A stretch of 64,000 nt of DNA from Parerythrobacter lutipelagi (GCF_005434975.1 NZ_SKCJ01000001.1:754001-818000), one strand, 5' to 3'. Shown: positions 15,953 through 24,836, counted from the first letter of the stretch. Notes: generated from the sequence alone by a model not told the origin. Made by a program: numbers and translations.

Positions 15953-16351
15953 TCAGCCCTCGGGCGACCAGGCTTCGTAGTCCCCGTCCGCCTTCGCGCG
16001 CCTGCCGCCACGCTCAAGCGCACCGGCGGGGCGATAGGCATCCGGCGTACCGGTCGCGTTCGGGGTAAAATCCACTTCCCAGATCTTCGGCGCCGGAAGG
16101 AAGCTTTCCGGAACATCGTCGAACGAGCCATGCAGCCAGCCATGCCATTCTGCAGGAACACGGCTCGCGTCGTTTGCGCCGTCGTAAATGACCCAGCGCC
16201 GTTCGCGCTGCCCTTCGCCCGTCTTGCGCGAGCGGTAATATTTATTCCCTTGAGCATCGGTGCCGATATGCTCGCCCTTGCGCGCGGTCCACAGATGCGT
16301 GCCGATGGTCGCGCCATCCCACCAGGTGAATATCTTGCCGAGGAAACCCAT
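15953..16351 (-). CDS. NDUFA12 (B17.2) family NADH:ubiquinone oxidoreductase subunit
   Basis: A 132-residue homologue of the supernumerary complex I subunit NDUFA12, which in alphaproteobacteria is a peripheral NADH dehydrogenase subunit. Conserved blocks are WWDGATIGTHLWT, GEHIGTDAQGNKYY, RRWVIYDG, RVPAEWHGWLHGSFDD and NATGTPDAYRP. I chose the ATG at 16351 because homologues begin MGFLGKIFTWWDG; a TTG at 16387 would add 12 residues, and neither start has a clear ribosome site. The main nuo operon is not in this window. The gene lies between DUF192 and DUF2155 lipoprotein genes on the same strand with very short gaps. Confidence 0.87.
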   Translation of the reverse strand: MGFLGKIFTWWDGATIGTHLWTARKGEHIGTDAQGNKYYRSRKTGEGQRERRWVIYDGANDASRVPAEWHGWLHGSFDDVPESFLPAPKIWEVDFTPNATGTPDAYRPAGALERGGRRAKADGDYEAWSPEG

Positions 16352-16396
16352 GGCCGCGCGACTAGCGGAATGCAGGGCGCTGGCCAAGCACCAAGA

Positions 16397-16897
16397 TTAC
16401 CATTCGACACTATCCCCGGGCTCGATCCCCAGTTCCGCCGCACGTCCTCCGGGTATTTCCAGCACCAGTGCCGTCAGGCCCGCCGCAGGAACCGAGTCGA
16501 GTGAATAGGGAACAGTGTTTGCAGCAATGTTGAGGATTTTCCGGTCTTCCCCGACAAAGATTATGTCGAGCGGGAGCGGTGTGTTCTTCATCCAGAAACT
16601 GGCGAGATCGGGCGGATTGCGCGGAAAGATCATCCCTTCGTTCGGCCCCAGCCTGGCGCGAAACATCAATCCCTTGCGCTGCTCCTCTGCGGACGCGGCG
16701 ACTTCGACCTGAAAACTGTGCACTGCCGTGCCGCTGGTGACGGTCAGGGGAATCACTTTGAGACCGGATTCCGGATGGAGCCCGCGCGGCGTTTCAGTGG
16801 CCAGCGAGCTTGTCCGGTCGGCGCTTTGCTGCGGCGAGCAAGCGATCAGGAATAGCGAGGCAGCGAGCAATGCAGCGAATCGGGCGATCATGTTCAT
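16397..16897 (-). CDS. DUF192 family lipoprotein
   Basis: A 166-residue protein with an N-terminal lipoprotein signal (FAALLAASLFLIACSP, Cys20) and a DUF192 domain. The domain shows VEVAASAEEQRKGLMFRARL, GMIFPRNPP, FWMKNTPLPLDIIFV and AALTALVLEIPGGRA-like sequence near the end (LTALVLEIPGGRAAELGI). Members are small beta-rich proteins of unknown role in the cell envelope. The gene begins 4 bases after recX ends and is followed by the NDUFA12-type gene, so it is probably cotranscribed with both. Confidence 0.87.
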   Translation of the reverse strand: MNMIARFAALLAASLFLIACSPQQSADRTSSLATETPRGLHPESGLKVIPLTVTSGTAVHSFQVEVAASAEEQRKGLMFRARLGPNEGMIFPRNPPDLASFWMKNTPLPLDIIFVGEDRKILNIAANTVPYSLDSVPAAGLTALVLEIPGGRAAELGIEPGDSVEW

Positions 16898-16901
16898 GGT
16901 C

Positions 16902-17471
16902 TCAGTCTAGCTCGGCTTGCGCTTCGGCCAACCATTCTTCGAGGATTCGCTCTTCATTTGCGCCGATTACCTTGCGGGCGTGATCGAATGAATGGCCTGC
17001 GCGCAGCATCGCCGCAATCTGCTTCTCCTGGCGGTCGCGTTCCAGTTCTCCGACGTAAAAAGGCCCGAAACGCCGCTTGCGCGCCATGACTATCGCAGCT
17101 TCACGCCTCGTATGTTCTTCAGGATCGAGAGCCGCGCGAATGGTTTCGTCGATCCCGGCAGCATAGAGCGCCTGCCCGACCCGCCGCGCGCCATAGCCCC
17201 GCCGCAAAAGCGAACCCGCCTTGGAGCGCGCATAGGCTTCATCATCGATATATCCGAGGTCGACATAGCGGCCGACAAGTGCGGGAATATCGGGTTGCCC
17301 CTCTTCTTCCCACCCGCGTTCGCGCAATTTCCGGGCCAAATATCCTTCCAGTTTCGCTGCACTGGTCGAGAAACGCGCGACATAGGAAAGCGCAAGATCC
17401 TGTAATCGCTGCGAATCAAGCGGTTTTGGCGGGCGTTTCTGACGCTTTCCGGATATGGCACGGTCGCTCAT
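16902..17471 (-). CDS. recX: RecX family regulatory protein
   Basis: A 189-residue protein of the RecX family, which binds RecA filaments and limits recombinase activity. Three-helix repeats can be recognised: LALSYVARFSTSAAKLEGYL (about 25-44), then YVDLGYIDDEAYARSKAGS and a C-terminal AMLRAGHSFDHARKVI. The length is typical. The ATG at 17471 is preferred because the upstream extension to 17570 is unconserved, although no strong ribosome site is seen. recA is not nearby. It heads a minus-strand run with DUF192, NDUFA12-type and DUF2155 genes and is divergent from the acyl-AMP ligase gene. Confidence 0.82.
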   Translation of the reverse strand: MSDRAISGKRQKRPPKPLDSQRLQDLALSYVARFSTSAAKLEGYLARKLRERGWEEEGQPDIPALVGRYVDLGYIDDEAYARSKAGSLLRRGYGARRVGQALYAAGIDETIRAALDPEEHTRREAAIVMARKRRFGPFYVGELERDRQEKQIAAMLRAGHSFDHARKVIGANEERILEEWLAEAQAELD

Positions 17472-17603
17472 CGGCCATATTCGTGCCACACTCCTTGGGA
17501 AATGGGAAAGTTTGAAAACGGTGCCACCGCGGATTAAGAGCACTGAATCAGGAAACGGGCGTGCAGGCAACGCCCCAGAGGGACAGGTTTCAGACCTAAC
17601 ACT

Positions 17604-19373
17604 ATGACAGCAGACACCATGACCGACGCCACGCCAGTGCCGACGCCAAACGACTGCAGCCTACCCCGGCGCAGGTCTGACTTCACGACCTTCAACGAGG
17701 CGATCGACTACGCTGCGTTAAGCGAGAAGGGCCTCAACTTTCATGACATGCGCGGCACGCTGGAACGCGTTTATCCCTACCGCAAGATGCGTGAAGACGC
17801 TCTGGTCATGGCCCACCGGATGGTTGCCTCGGGCATTGGCAAGGAAGACCGGGTCGCTCTGATTGCGGAAACCTGCCCCGAATTCGCGGCATTGTTCTGC
17901 GCTTGCATCTATGTCGGCGCCTGGCCGGTCCCGCTTCCGCTGCCGACAGGGTTCGGCGGCAAGGAAGGCTATATCGACCAGCTGGCGGTGCAACTGGAAA
18001 GCTCCGACCCCAAGGTCCTGATCTATCCACCCGAAATTGCTGAAATGGCCAAGGCGGCAGCCGATCGTCAGGGCTGCGAGGGAACCGACTGGGATAGTTT
18101 TGCGATGCGCGATGCGCCGGAGTGCGAATTGCCGGAAGCAAAACCGGAGGATATTTGCTATTTGCAATATTCCTCGGGCTCGACCCGCTTCCCCACCGGG
18201 GTGGCCGTAACCCACGAGGCGCTGCTGCATAATCTGCACGGCCATTCCACCTCGATGAATTTCCGCGAGAACGACCGGGTTGTCAGCTGGTTGCCATGGT
18301 ATCACGACATGGGACTGGTCGGGTGTTTCCTGTCGGTGATCGCGAACCAGGCGTCGATCGATTACATCAAGACCGAGCATTTCGCGCGCCGTCCGCTGGC
18401 CTGGCTCGACCTCATCAGCCGCAACAAGGGCACCACGCTGAGCTATTCGCCGACGTTCGGCTACGATATCTGCGCCCGCCGGATTTCCAGCCAGAGCCAT
18501 GTTGGCGACCGCTTCGATCTGTCGCGCTGGCGCACCGCCGGCAATGGTGCCGACATGATCCGCCCGGATGTGATGCAGCACTTCGTCAACGCCTTTGCCG
18601 AAGCCGGATTCAAGGCCAATGCCTTCACCCCGTCCTACGGTCTGGCTGAAGCGACGCTGGCCGTCACAGTCATGCCGCCGGGCGAAGGCATCAAGGTCGA
18701 GCTGGTGGAGGAAGAGCGCCTTTCGGGCACGCGCGGCGATCTTTCGCGCCCTGCCCGCTATCGCGCGATCGTCAATTGCGGCAAACCTCTGCCGGGGATG
18801 GAAGTCGAGATTCGCGGCGAGAACGATGCCGCCAAGGGCGATCACCAGATCGGCAAGGTGTGGTGCCGCGGCAAAAGCGTGATGCATTCCTATTTCCGCA
18901 ACGAAGAAGCGACCGACGAATGCCTCGTCGCTAAGGAAAACGGGGATGTCTGGCTCGACACGGGCGACATGGGATACATGGCCGATGGCTATCTGTTCAT
19001 CGTCGGGCGGGCGAAGGACATGATCATCATCAACGGCAAGAACCACTGGCCGCAGGACATCGAGTGGGCAGTGGAACAGCTGCCCGGCTTCAACCACGGC
19101 GACATTGCAGCTTTCAGCGTGGAAACCGGCAATGGCGAAGAAGCGCCGGCCGTGCTGGTCCATTGCCGCGTGTCCGACCCGGAAGAACGCACCCGGCTGC
19201 ACGAGCAGATCAGGGACAAGGTCCGTTCGATTACGGGCATGAACTGCGTCGTAGAACTGGTTCCGCCGCGCAGCCTGCCGCGCACGAGCTCGGGCAAATT
19301 GAGCCGCGCCAAGGCGAAACGGCTTTACCTGAACGGCGAGATTCAACCCTTGTCGCTGCTTGAGGCCGCCTGA
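17604..19373 (+). CDS. fatty acyl-AMP ligase (FAAL-type adenylate-forming enzyme)
   Basis: A 589-residue adenylate-forming enzyme. The nucleotide-binding motif is LQYSSGSTRFPTGV (187-200) and WLPWYHDMGLVGCFL is typical of fatty acyl-AMP ligases. SYGLAEATLAV, DTGDMGYMADGYLFIVGR and the C-terminal PRTSSGKLSR with the acylation Lys are all present. FAALs activate fatty acids as acyl-adenylates and pass them to a carrier protein rather than to CoA. No acyl carrier protein or polyketide synthase is next to it, so its acceptor is unknown. Two starts are possible (17604 and 17619), and neither has a clear ribosome site. An acyl-CoA ligase activity cannot be excluded from sequence alone. Confidence 0.88.
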   Translation: MTADTMTDATPVPTPNDCSLPRRRSDFTTFNEAIDYAALSEKGLNFHDMRGTLERVYPYRKMREDALVMAHRMVASGIGKEDRVALIAETCPEFAALFCACIYVGAWPVPLPLPTGFGGKEGYIDQLAVQLESSDPKVLIYPPEIAEMAKAAADRQGCEGTDWDSFAMRDAPECELPEAKPEDICYLQYSSGSTRFPTGVAVTHEALLHNLHGHSTSMNFRENDRVVSWLPWYHDMGLVGCFLSVIANQASIDYIKTEHFARRPLAWLDLISRNKGTTLSYSPTFGYDICARRISSQSHVGDRFDLSRWRTAGNGADMIRPDVMQHFVNAFAEAGFKANAFTPSYGLAEATLAVTVMPPGEGIKVELVEEERLSGTRGDLSRPARYRAIVNCGKPLPGMEVEIRGENDAAKGDHQIGKVWCRGKSVMHSYFRNEEATDECLVAKENGDVWLDTGDMGYMADGYLFIVGRAKDMIIINGKNHWPQDIEWAVEQLPGFNHGDIAAFSVETGNGEEAPAVLVHCRVSDPEERTRLHEQIRDKVRSITGMNCVVELVPPRSLPRTSSGKLSRAKAKRLYLNGEIQPLSLLEAA

Positions 19374-19409
19374 CCAGCGCCTGTTTCCGCTCGAACTGCG
19401 ATGGGGCGC

Positions 19410-20948
19410 TCAGCGGCCCGAAGCATCGCCCCATTCAATCCGGACGGCACCTGACTGCTCGACCCGGCGGACATCGCTCGCGCCGTTCTCGGACAGCGCC
19501 GCTGCGACCATTTCCGCCGCGTCGCCGCGCCCGATGACCCGCAGCGGCATTCCGTTGCGCGCCGAAGCCCATGCGGCCAGTTGCAGCACGCTGGCCTGTT
19601 CAGGCGTGAATTCTTCTCCGTTGAAGGCAAAGTCCGGTATGCGCGAAACCGGCGGGATCATTTCGATTGTCCATTCCGGCTCGGTCGCTGCGACGCGTCG
19701 TTCTAGCGCCGCGTAAGTCTCCAGCGTTGCGCCTTGTAGCGGTTTGGCCCGGACCATGGCTTTGCGGCGCTGGCGGTCGACCAGTACGTCGGCTTCTGCG
19801 ACCCCTGCCACCACTGCCAGACGCGCACCCAGATCATCGACCCGCTCATTGGCCGCCGCCTCTTCTTCGATCTTGGCAGACGCCAGCTGCGCCTGTTCAG
19901 CGCTCTGCTCGTCACGAACCAGAAACTGTTTGAGATCGACAATCACGTCGTCGCCCAATTGCTGGGAAAGTCGGCGTTCCGCCATCGTCTCGACATCCGG
20001 CTTGATCGATGTCGTCCAGACAAAGGCCGAAATTCTAATGGGGTCGCTATCGAAATCGATCTCCGGCTGGGAAAGACGGGCTGAGGAACCGAAATTCTCG
20101 ACCAGTTCCGCGCGCACTTGCCGGGCGGCATTGGCTTCCCACACGATCTGGCGGAGCGAGAGATAGAGCGGAACGGCCAAAGCAATGATAACCGCAATCA
20201 CGACGAAATTCTGGAACTGCGTCTGCTTTTCGCTGAGCATGGTGGTGAAACCATAAAGCTTCGCCATGCCCCATGCGGTGAGAGCGATGGTGAGCAGGTT
20301 GGTCACATAGAGCAGGAGCGCGCCGGAAAAGACCGTCCAGTTGAACGTCGCCAGGCCGAAGCCGACCACCGCAAGCGGCGGCATCAGGGCCGTTGCAATC
20401 GCCACGCCGACGATTGTTCCTTCCCTGCCGCGGATCATTGCATAGGCACCGGCAAGGGCGGAGAAGAGCGCGATAAACAGATCGAACAGATTGGGCCGAG
20501 TGCGCGCCGCAATCTCCGGAGTAATTTCCTGCAGGGGCGAGATGAAGACGACCAACGCACACAGGCCCACCGCCATCACCGAACCCCAGGCGAGCGATTT
20601 CGCCGATTGCCGCAACCAGCGATAATCGCCGATCGCCAAGGCGAAGCCGAGGCCCATGATCGGACCCATCAGCGGAGACAGCAACATTGCACCGATGACC
20701 ACCGCAGGCGAGGATTGCAGCAGGCCGAGGATCGCAATGCCGCCGGACATTGCGGTCATGAACATGTAACGCGCCGACAAGAGGCAGTCTTCGCGGCGCT
20801 TCTCGATAACTTCGCCCTGGTTGACGGTCCCCAGAACAGCTTCGCGCCACCAGATTCGGATGCTGGCGAGCGCACGAAGGAAGGTCCAGCGCGCCGATGG
20901 CACTATTTTCTCTGCCACACCGGCACCGCTGGTCGTCGTCTCGTTCAT
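19410..20948 (-). CDS. DUF389 family membrane protein
   Basis: A 512-residue integral membrane protein. The DUF389 domain occupies roughly 55-260 with several hydrophobic helices and the signatures YMFMTAMSGGIAILGLLQSS, VVIGAMLLSPLMGPIMGLGF and GVAIATALMPPLAVVGFGL. After a last membrane segment (VVIAVIIALAVPLYLSL) a soluble C-terminal half of about 200 residues follows, rich in Ala and Glu. Function of the family is unknown. The ATG at 20948 is chosen since the frame up to 21161 lacks conservation and would overlap the divergent TelA gene. The 149-base gap to the TelA gene should hold two promoters. Confidence 0.87.
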   Translation of the reverse strand: MNETTTSGAGVAEKIVPSARWTFLRALASIRIWWREAVLGTVNQGEVIEKRREDCLLSARYMFMTAMSGGIAILGLLQSSPAVVIGAMLLSPLMGPIMGLGFALAIGDYRWLRQSAKSLAWGSVMAVGLCALVVFISPLQEITPEIAARTRPNLFDLFIALFSALAGAYAMIRGREGTIVGVAIATALMPPLAVVGFGLATFNWTVFSGALLLYVTNLLTIALTAWGMAKLYGFTTMLSEKQTQFQNFVVIAVIIALAVPLYLSLRQIVWEANAARQVRAELVENFGSSARLSQPEIDFDSDPIRISAFVWTTSIKPDVETMAERRLSQQLGDDVIVDLKQFLVRDEQSAEQAQLASAKIEEEAAANERVDDLGARLAVVAGVAEADVLVDRQRRKAMVRAKPLQGATLETYAALERRVAATEPEWTIEMIPPVSRIPDFAFNGEEFTPEQASVLQLAAWASARNGMPLRVIGRGDAAEMVAAALSENGASDVRRVEQSGAVRIEWGDASGR

Positions 20949-21097
20949 GGCTTGCGTCCTTAGCGCTTGCCAAGCCAATAAAAAAGCCGACACTTCCATT
21001 GCCATCCGAAGGCGCAAAGCTTGTCTTTTGTGTCTTATGTTACTAATACAGTACATGAAGTGCGCGGGCGGTTGTCCGCAGGGAGAAGAGAGCAGGA

Positions 21098-22318
21098 ATG
21101 ACACCGACCGAAACCCAGAAGCCAACGGCCACCGCGACCGAGACGGATCTCGAGCTGACACCGCCCGATCCGGTGCCGCAAGTCGCGCCTGAAAAGGCCG
21201 CCGGCCTCGTTCCGGTCGGCGAAGAAGTGAAGAGCAAGCTGGAGGAGAAAGTCGACGGATTCGTCACCGACCTCATCTCGGTCGACGCGAATTCGCCCGA
21301 GTTTGGCAAGAAGGTCGACCAGCTGACCAATATGGGCCGCAAGGAAATCATGGCGGCGGCGGGACAGTCGAACCGTTTCCTCGATCGCCCTTTGCGCGCG
21401 ATGGATCAGGACGAAGGTGTCGGCGCGAACCTCGCCGAATTGCGCCGGGTGGTCGAAGATCTCGATCCGGGCCGGCGCGGCAAGATCACCGGACCGCGCA
21501 AATTCCTCGGCATCATTCCGTTCGGCAACAAGCTGACCAACTACTTCCGCAGCTATCAGAGCGCGCAAACCCACATCCAGGATATCCTCAACAAGCTCGG
21601 CAACGGCAAGGACGAGCTGTTGATGGACAACGCCGCGATCGATGTCGAACGTGCCAAGCTGTGGGAAGCGATGGGCAATCTCGAGCAGATGATCCACATC
21701 TCCAAGACGCTCGATGAGAAGCTCGAAGAGAAAGCCAATGAACTCGACGCGACCGACCCGGCGAAAGCCAAGGCCGTGCGGGAGACCGCACTGTTCTATG
21801 TCCGCCAGCGCACGCAGGACCTGCTGACGCAAATGGCGGTTTCCGTGCAAGGCTATCTCGCGCTCGATCTGGTCAAGAAGAACAATGTCGAACTGGTGAA
21901 AGGGGTCGATCGCGCGAGCACCACGACAGTCGGCGCGCTGCGCACCGCAGTGACAGTGAGCGAGGCGATGACAAACCAGCGTCTCGTGCTCGGCCAGATT
22001 ACCGCGCTCAACCAGACCACCGCAGGCATTATCGACAGCACCAGCACCATGCTGCGTGACCAGACCGGCAAGATCCATGAACAGGCCGCGGCCAGCACCA
22101 TCCCGCTGGAGACGCTGCAGCGCGCCTTCCAGAACATTTACGACACGATGGACGAGGTCGACACGTTCAAGCTGCGCGCGCTCGATTCGATGAAGCAGAC
22201 GGTCGAGGCTCTGTCAGGAGAAGTCGAGAAATCGAAAGGCTATATCGCCCGCGCCGAAGGGCAGGCTCAGGCGCAGAACTCGATCAGCGAATCCAAGCTG
22301 CTGAGCATCGAAAGCTGA
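21098..22318 (+). CDS. TelA-like toxic anion resistance family protein
   Basis: A 406-residue soluble, largely helical protein of the TelA/KlaA family, linked in other bacteria to tellurite and envelope-stress resistance. Recognisable family parts are GPRKFLGIIPFGNKL, NYFRSYQSAQTHI, DLLTQMAVSVQGYLALDLVK and GVDRASTTTVGALRTAV. The N-terminal 40 residues are Pro/Thr/Glu-rich and probably disordered. AGCAGGA precedes the ATG. Two further genes follow after 10 bases and then with a 1-base overlap, so this is the first gene of a three-gene operon. Resistance to tellurite itself is not shown by sequence. Confidence 0.88.
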   Translation: MTPTETQKPTATATETDLELTPPDPVPQVAPEKAAGLVPVGEEVKSKLEEKVDGFVTDLISVDANSPEFGKKVDQLTNMGRKEIMAAAGQSNRFLDRPLRAMDQDEGVGANLAELRRVVEDLDPGRRGKITGPRKFLGIIPFGNKLTNYFRSYQSAQTHIQDILNKLGNGKDELLMDNAAIDVERAKLWEAMGNLEQMIHISKTLDEKLEEKANELDATDPAKAKAVRETALFYVRQRTQDLLTQMAVSVQGYLALDLVKKNNVELVKGVDRASTTTVGALRTAVTVSEAMTNQRLVLGQITALNQTTAGIIDSTSTMLRDQTGKIHEQAAASTIPLETLQRAFQNIYDTMDEVDTFKLRALDSMKQTVEALSGEVEKSKGYIARAEGQAQAQNSISESKLLSIES

Positions 22319-22328
22319 TCTGACCGCA

Positions 22329-23090
22329 ATGAACGACCTCACCCGAGACAGCGACCGCATCATGCAGGACAGCGCAATGGTGCTGCGCGACAACCGCGAA
22401 GGCGGGCGTCACCGGCGCGCGAAGTCGATCGGCCAGGGCTCGGCCAGCCTCAAGTCGCAGCACCTGATGCGCAAGCTCATCCGCGTACTGCTGGCGGTGT
22501 TCGGCATCATGATCGCGGCAAGCTTTGCCGGCATGATCCTGAACGGCATCGGGTTCTGGGGCGTGGTCATCACAGTGATTGCGATCATCGCCGCAACGGC
22601 CGCCCTGGGCGTCTTCCCCAAGATGAAAGTCCCCAAGCGCGCCGATCTCAACAAGGGGAATGTGCGCCAGATGGTCGGCCGGACCGAGCTGTGGCTGGAA
22701 AGCCAGCGCCCCGCCCTGCCCGCGCCCGCCGCGCGCATTGTCGAGGATATGGGCGTCCAGCTCGACGCGCTCGGCCTGCAATTGGAAACGGTCGATCAGG
22801 AGCACCCGGCGACGCGCGAGGTGCGCAAGCTGGTGGGTGAAGTTCTGCCCGAGACAGTCGACAGCTACAACAAGATCCCGCGCCACCTGCGCGATGAGAA
22901 ACGCGCCGGCGCAACGCCCGACGAACAGCTGACCGAAAGCCTCGGCAAGATATCGAAGGAAATCGACAGCGTGACCCGGCAACTGGCCGAAGGCTCGCTC
23001 GACGATCTGGCGATCCGCACCCGCTATCTCGAGTACAGATACGGCGGCGAAATCGACGGGCCGGACGAGGGCAAGAAGGACGAAAGCTGA
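22329..23090 (+). CDS. membrane protein, possibly XpaC-like (5-bromo-4-chloroindolyl phosphate hydrolysis family)
   Basis: A 253-residue protein with a basic N-terminus, two adjacent membrane segments (about 50-70, VLLAVFGIMIAASFAGMIL, and 75-95, GVVITVIAIIAATAALGVF) and a helical soluble C-terminal region. XpaC-like proteins have this architecture and are commonly encoded next to TelA, as here; the assignment leans on that context more than on strong motifs. It starts 10 bases after the TelA gene and its stop overlaps the next start by one base (TGATG). A membrane partner of TelA is the simplest role, but this is inference. Confidence 0.6.
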   Translation: MNDLTRDSDRIMQDSAMVLRDNREGGRHRRAKSIGQGSASLKSQHLMRKLIRVLLAVFGIMIAASFAGMILNGIGFWGVVITVIAIIAATAALGVFPKMKVPKRADLNKGNVRQMVGRTELWLESQRPALPAPAARIVEDMGVQLDALGLQLETVDQEHPATREVRKLVGEVLPETVDSYNKIPRHLRDEKRAGATPDEQLTESLGKISKEIDSVTRQLAEGSLDDLAIRTRYLEYRYGGEIDGPDEGKKDES

Positions 23091-23407
23091 TGCGCGTTGC
23101 AGTACCCCACAACCTCCCGCGCGAAGAAGTGCGCAAACGCCTGCGCGAACGAACCGGCGAGATCGTCGATCATATCCCTTTCCCCGGCGCGACGGTGGAA
23201 AGCGACTGGGTCAGCGATGACCGGCTGGCGCTGATGGTTGGCGCCATGGGCCAGCAAATCCAGGGCCACGTCGATGTCGAGGACGGCCAGATGGTGTTCG
23301 AAGTCCAGCTGCCGATGATGCTGAGCTTCGTCGAACCGATGATCGCGAAAGGCTTCAAGGAACAGGGCACGAAGATGCTCGAGGGGCCGGGCGACAAGGG
23401 CGACTAG
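23090..23407 (+). CDS. small protein resembling the polyhydroxyalkanoic acid system family
   Basis: A 105-residue protein beginning MRVAVPHNLPREEVRKRL and containing VESDWVSDDRLALMVGAMG, IQGHVDVEDGQMVFEVQLP and a C-terminal helix. The order of an N-terminal basic helix, a W-x-D-x-L strand, a G-x-V-x-V strand and a conserved LP fits the PHA granule-region family (PF09650-type), but this is a pattern match by eye. No phaC or phasin gene is nearby. It is translationally coupled to the preceding membrane protein (1-base overlap), so it more likely belongs to the TelA operon's function. Confidence 0.5.
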   Translation: MRVAVPHNLPREEVRKRLRERTGEIVDHIPFPGATVESDWVSDDRLALMVGAMGQQIQGHVDVEDGQMVFEVQLPMMLSFVEPMIAKGFKEQGTKMLEGPGDKGD

Positions 23408-23491
23408 GGCTTGCGGCCCAAAGAAGCTGCGCGAAGGTGTCGCGAGACGACTGCTTTCAGCGCACCGTGACCTCGAAAGCCGACTTTCGGG

Positions 23492-23513
23492 TAACGACCC
23501 AGTTGCAGACATT
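23492..23513. repeat. dispersed intergenic repeat, copy 1 (AACGACCCA type)
   Basis: Holds TAACGACCCAGTTGCAGACATT, split here as TAACGACCCAG and TTGCAGACATT. It is a close variant of the element whose best form in this window is CGACCCAATTGCGG followed by TCATT or ACTT. It lies downstream of the TelA operon and before the lipoprotein gene. Confidence 0.65.
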
Positions 23514-23594
23514 TGCAGCAGTCTTCTGGCTATGCCATTGCTAGCTTTAGAGATACGATGGCGCCTGTGAGCGACGGTTTTGTGAGCTATTCGT

Positions 23595-23942
23595 ATGATT
23601 ATGAGGGCACCATTCCTCCTGTTGACTGCCTCAGTCTCCGGCTGTGCCACACCTGGTATCGGTACCAATGCGAATCAAGTTGAAGTTGTCGGTCGGCTCG
23701 AAAACCTGAGCTACGAGGCCTTGGACCTTCCAGATGATGTCGTCGGACAAGGATTGATCACTGCTCGCCTGCATGTGTCGGAAGTTCTGCGTGGCAGTGT
23801 TTCTGAACGCGTGATCACGATCAAATACTTCGATCACACATACCTATCCGAGAAAAGTCCGGTCAAATTCAAGCTAAGTCGAAGCGAGGATGGTGTTTAC
23901 GTTGTGTGCACACCAAAAGGCGCTACTGGGTTTAATTGCTGA
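23595..23942 (+). CDS. hypothetical lipoprotein
   Basis: A 115-residue protein with a short lipoprotein signal (MRAPFLLLTASVSGCA, likely lipid-modified Cys). The rest is a single small domain with alternating hydrophobic residues (VVGRLENL, ITARLHVSEVLRG, RVITIKYF, VKFKLSR) suggesting beta structure, ending in FNC. I do not recognise the family. Translation may begin at 23595 or at the ATG at 23601; neither has a good ribosome site. It lies alone between copies of the dispersed repeat in a stretch of lower coding density. Confidence 0.5.
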   Translation: MIMRAPFLLLTASVSGCATPGIGTNANQVEVVGRLENLSYEALDLPDDVVGQGLITARLHVSEVLRGSVSERVITIKYFDHTYLSEKSPVKFKLSRSEDGVYVVCTPKGATGFNC

Positions 23943-23952
23943 GGTAATCAGT

Positions 23953-24079
23953 TGTCCGCTTTCCACCCCATAACGGACATCCAGCCGCGCCTTGGATTTT
24001 CCGAAAGCGGACTGGCAGCTAATCCGACTTTTGAGACAAAACCGGCCTGTCGGCAAACGACCCAATTCCGGACGTCAGC
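23953..24079. repeat. dispersed intergenic repeats, copies 2-4
   Basis: Three related segments sit close together. TGTCCGCTTTCCACCCC with TAACGGACAT occupies 23953-23980. GAAAGCGGACTGGCAGCTAA lies at 24003-24022. AAACGACCCAATTCCGGACG lies at 24055-24074. The first is the CTTTCCACCC form and the last the AACGACCCA form of the same family. About 150 bases to the next gene beyond this cluster hold nothing else I can identify. Confidence 0.6.
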
Positions 24080-24227
24080 ACAATCCGCTGCCACGTGCGG
24101 GCTTTGCACAGCAATTTGTTGCTGCGGCATCGGAGGATGGACCCGAACCCCCGACACGCGGCTAGTGTGATCTGGATGAATGGACGAACCCAGATTCTCT
24201 GCAGGTCAGGATGGCACTGCGACAACT

Positions 24228-24677
24228 TCAGCGTAGGACGCTGCGTTTGCTCATGGCCCAAGCATAGCCAAGCAAACCCAACGCAACCGCAAGCACGATA
24301 TACATGATTGGAGAGCTGGCCACGTCTGCCAGAGACGAAGGATAATCCACGTTCGCCTGATAGATCATCGAGCCGATCACCCCAGTGATCGATGCGAGAA
24401 AAGCCCAAACAGACCATTTGCTCCGTGCCAGCAGCAGGAGCGATCCGAGCAGGCCGCACCACACTCCAAGCGCCCAGACTGCATCTGCCCATGCCGGGGC
24501 AGCGCCAAGAAACTCAAGCATCGCATCAGTGGTGGCATCGTCGAAGCCCATGAAAGCGAACCACGCCTGGTTACCTAATTGGGTCATGGTGTAATCGACA
24601 GCGCCAAACGCGTTCCAAAAGACGGCCAAAGATCCGGCCAGCCAAAGGTGCCAAGGCGTCTTTCCTGCGTGTTTCAT
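24228..24677 (-). CDS. hypothetical four-helix membrane protein
   Basis: A 149-residue integral membrane protein with four hydrophobic segments: WHLWLAGSLAVFWNAFGAVD (near the start), DAVWALGVWCGLLGSLLLLA, WSVWAFLASITGVIGSMIY, and IMYIVLAVALGLLGYAWAM. The WHLWL...WNAFGAVDY start followed by a Trp-rich second helix resembles a widespread uncharacterised small membrane family. The start at 24677 is fixed by GGAGGTTAATGCT directly ahead of the ATG; a second ATG at 24698 lies upstream of that ribosome site. It is divergent from the AHSA1-type gene. No function can be given. Confidence 0.65.
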   Translation of the reverse strand: MKHAGKTPWHLWLAGSLAVFWNAFGAVDYTMTQLGNQAWFAFMGFDDATTDAMLEFLGAAPAWADAVWALGVWCGLLGSLLLLARSKWSVWAFLASITGVIGSMIYQANVDYPSSLADVASSPIMYIVLAVALGLLGYAWAMSKRSVLR

Positions 24678-24836
24678 AGCATTAACCTCCACCCGCACGT
24701 TTCCTCCAAGGAGGTCGCATTCTGCGCCTCTTCTGTGCGAAAGACAATCTCACCCGGCATGAGGACCGGCGCGACTGGAATCGAGTTCTGAAGTAATTCC
24801 GCTGGCACTACGCGTGACTAACTCTAGAATACGCTC

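Noticed and set aside
17718-19346. 542-codon minus-strand frame
   Set aside because: Mirror of the fatty acyl-AMP ligase gene; the sense strand has all adenylation motifs.
24125-24170. Segment resembling the T-arm and 3' half of a tRNA (GAACCCCCGACACGCGG)
   Set aside because: The T-stem does not pair and no anticodon or acceptor arm could be completed. It may be a relic, but the evidence is too weak to list.
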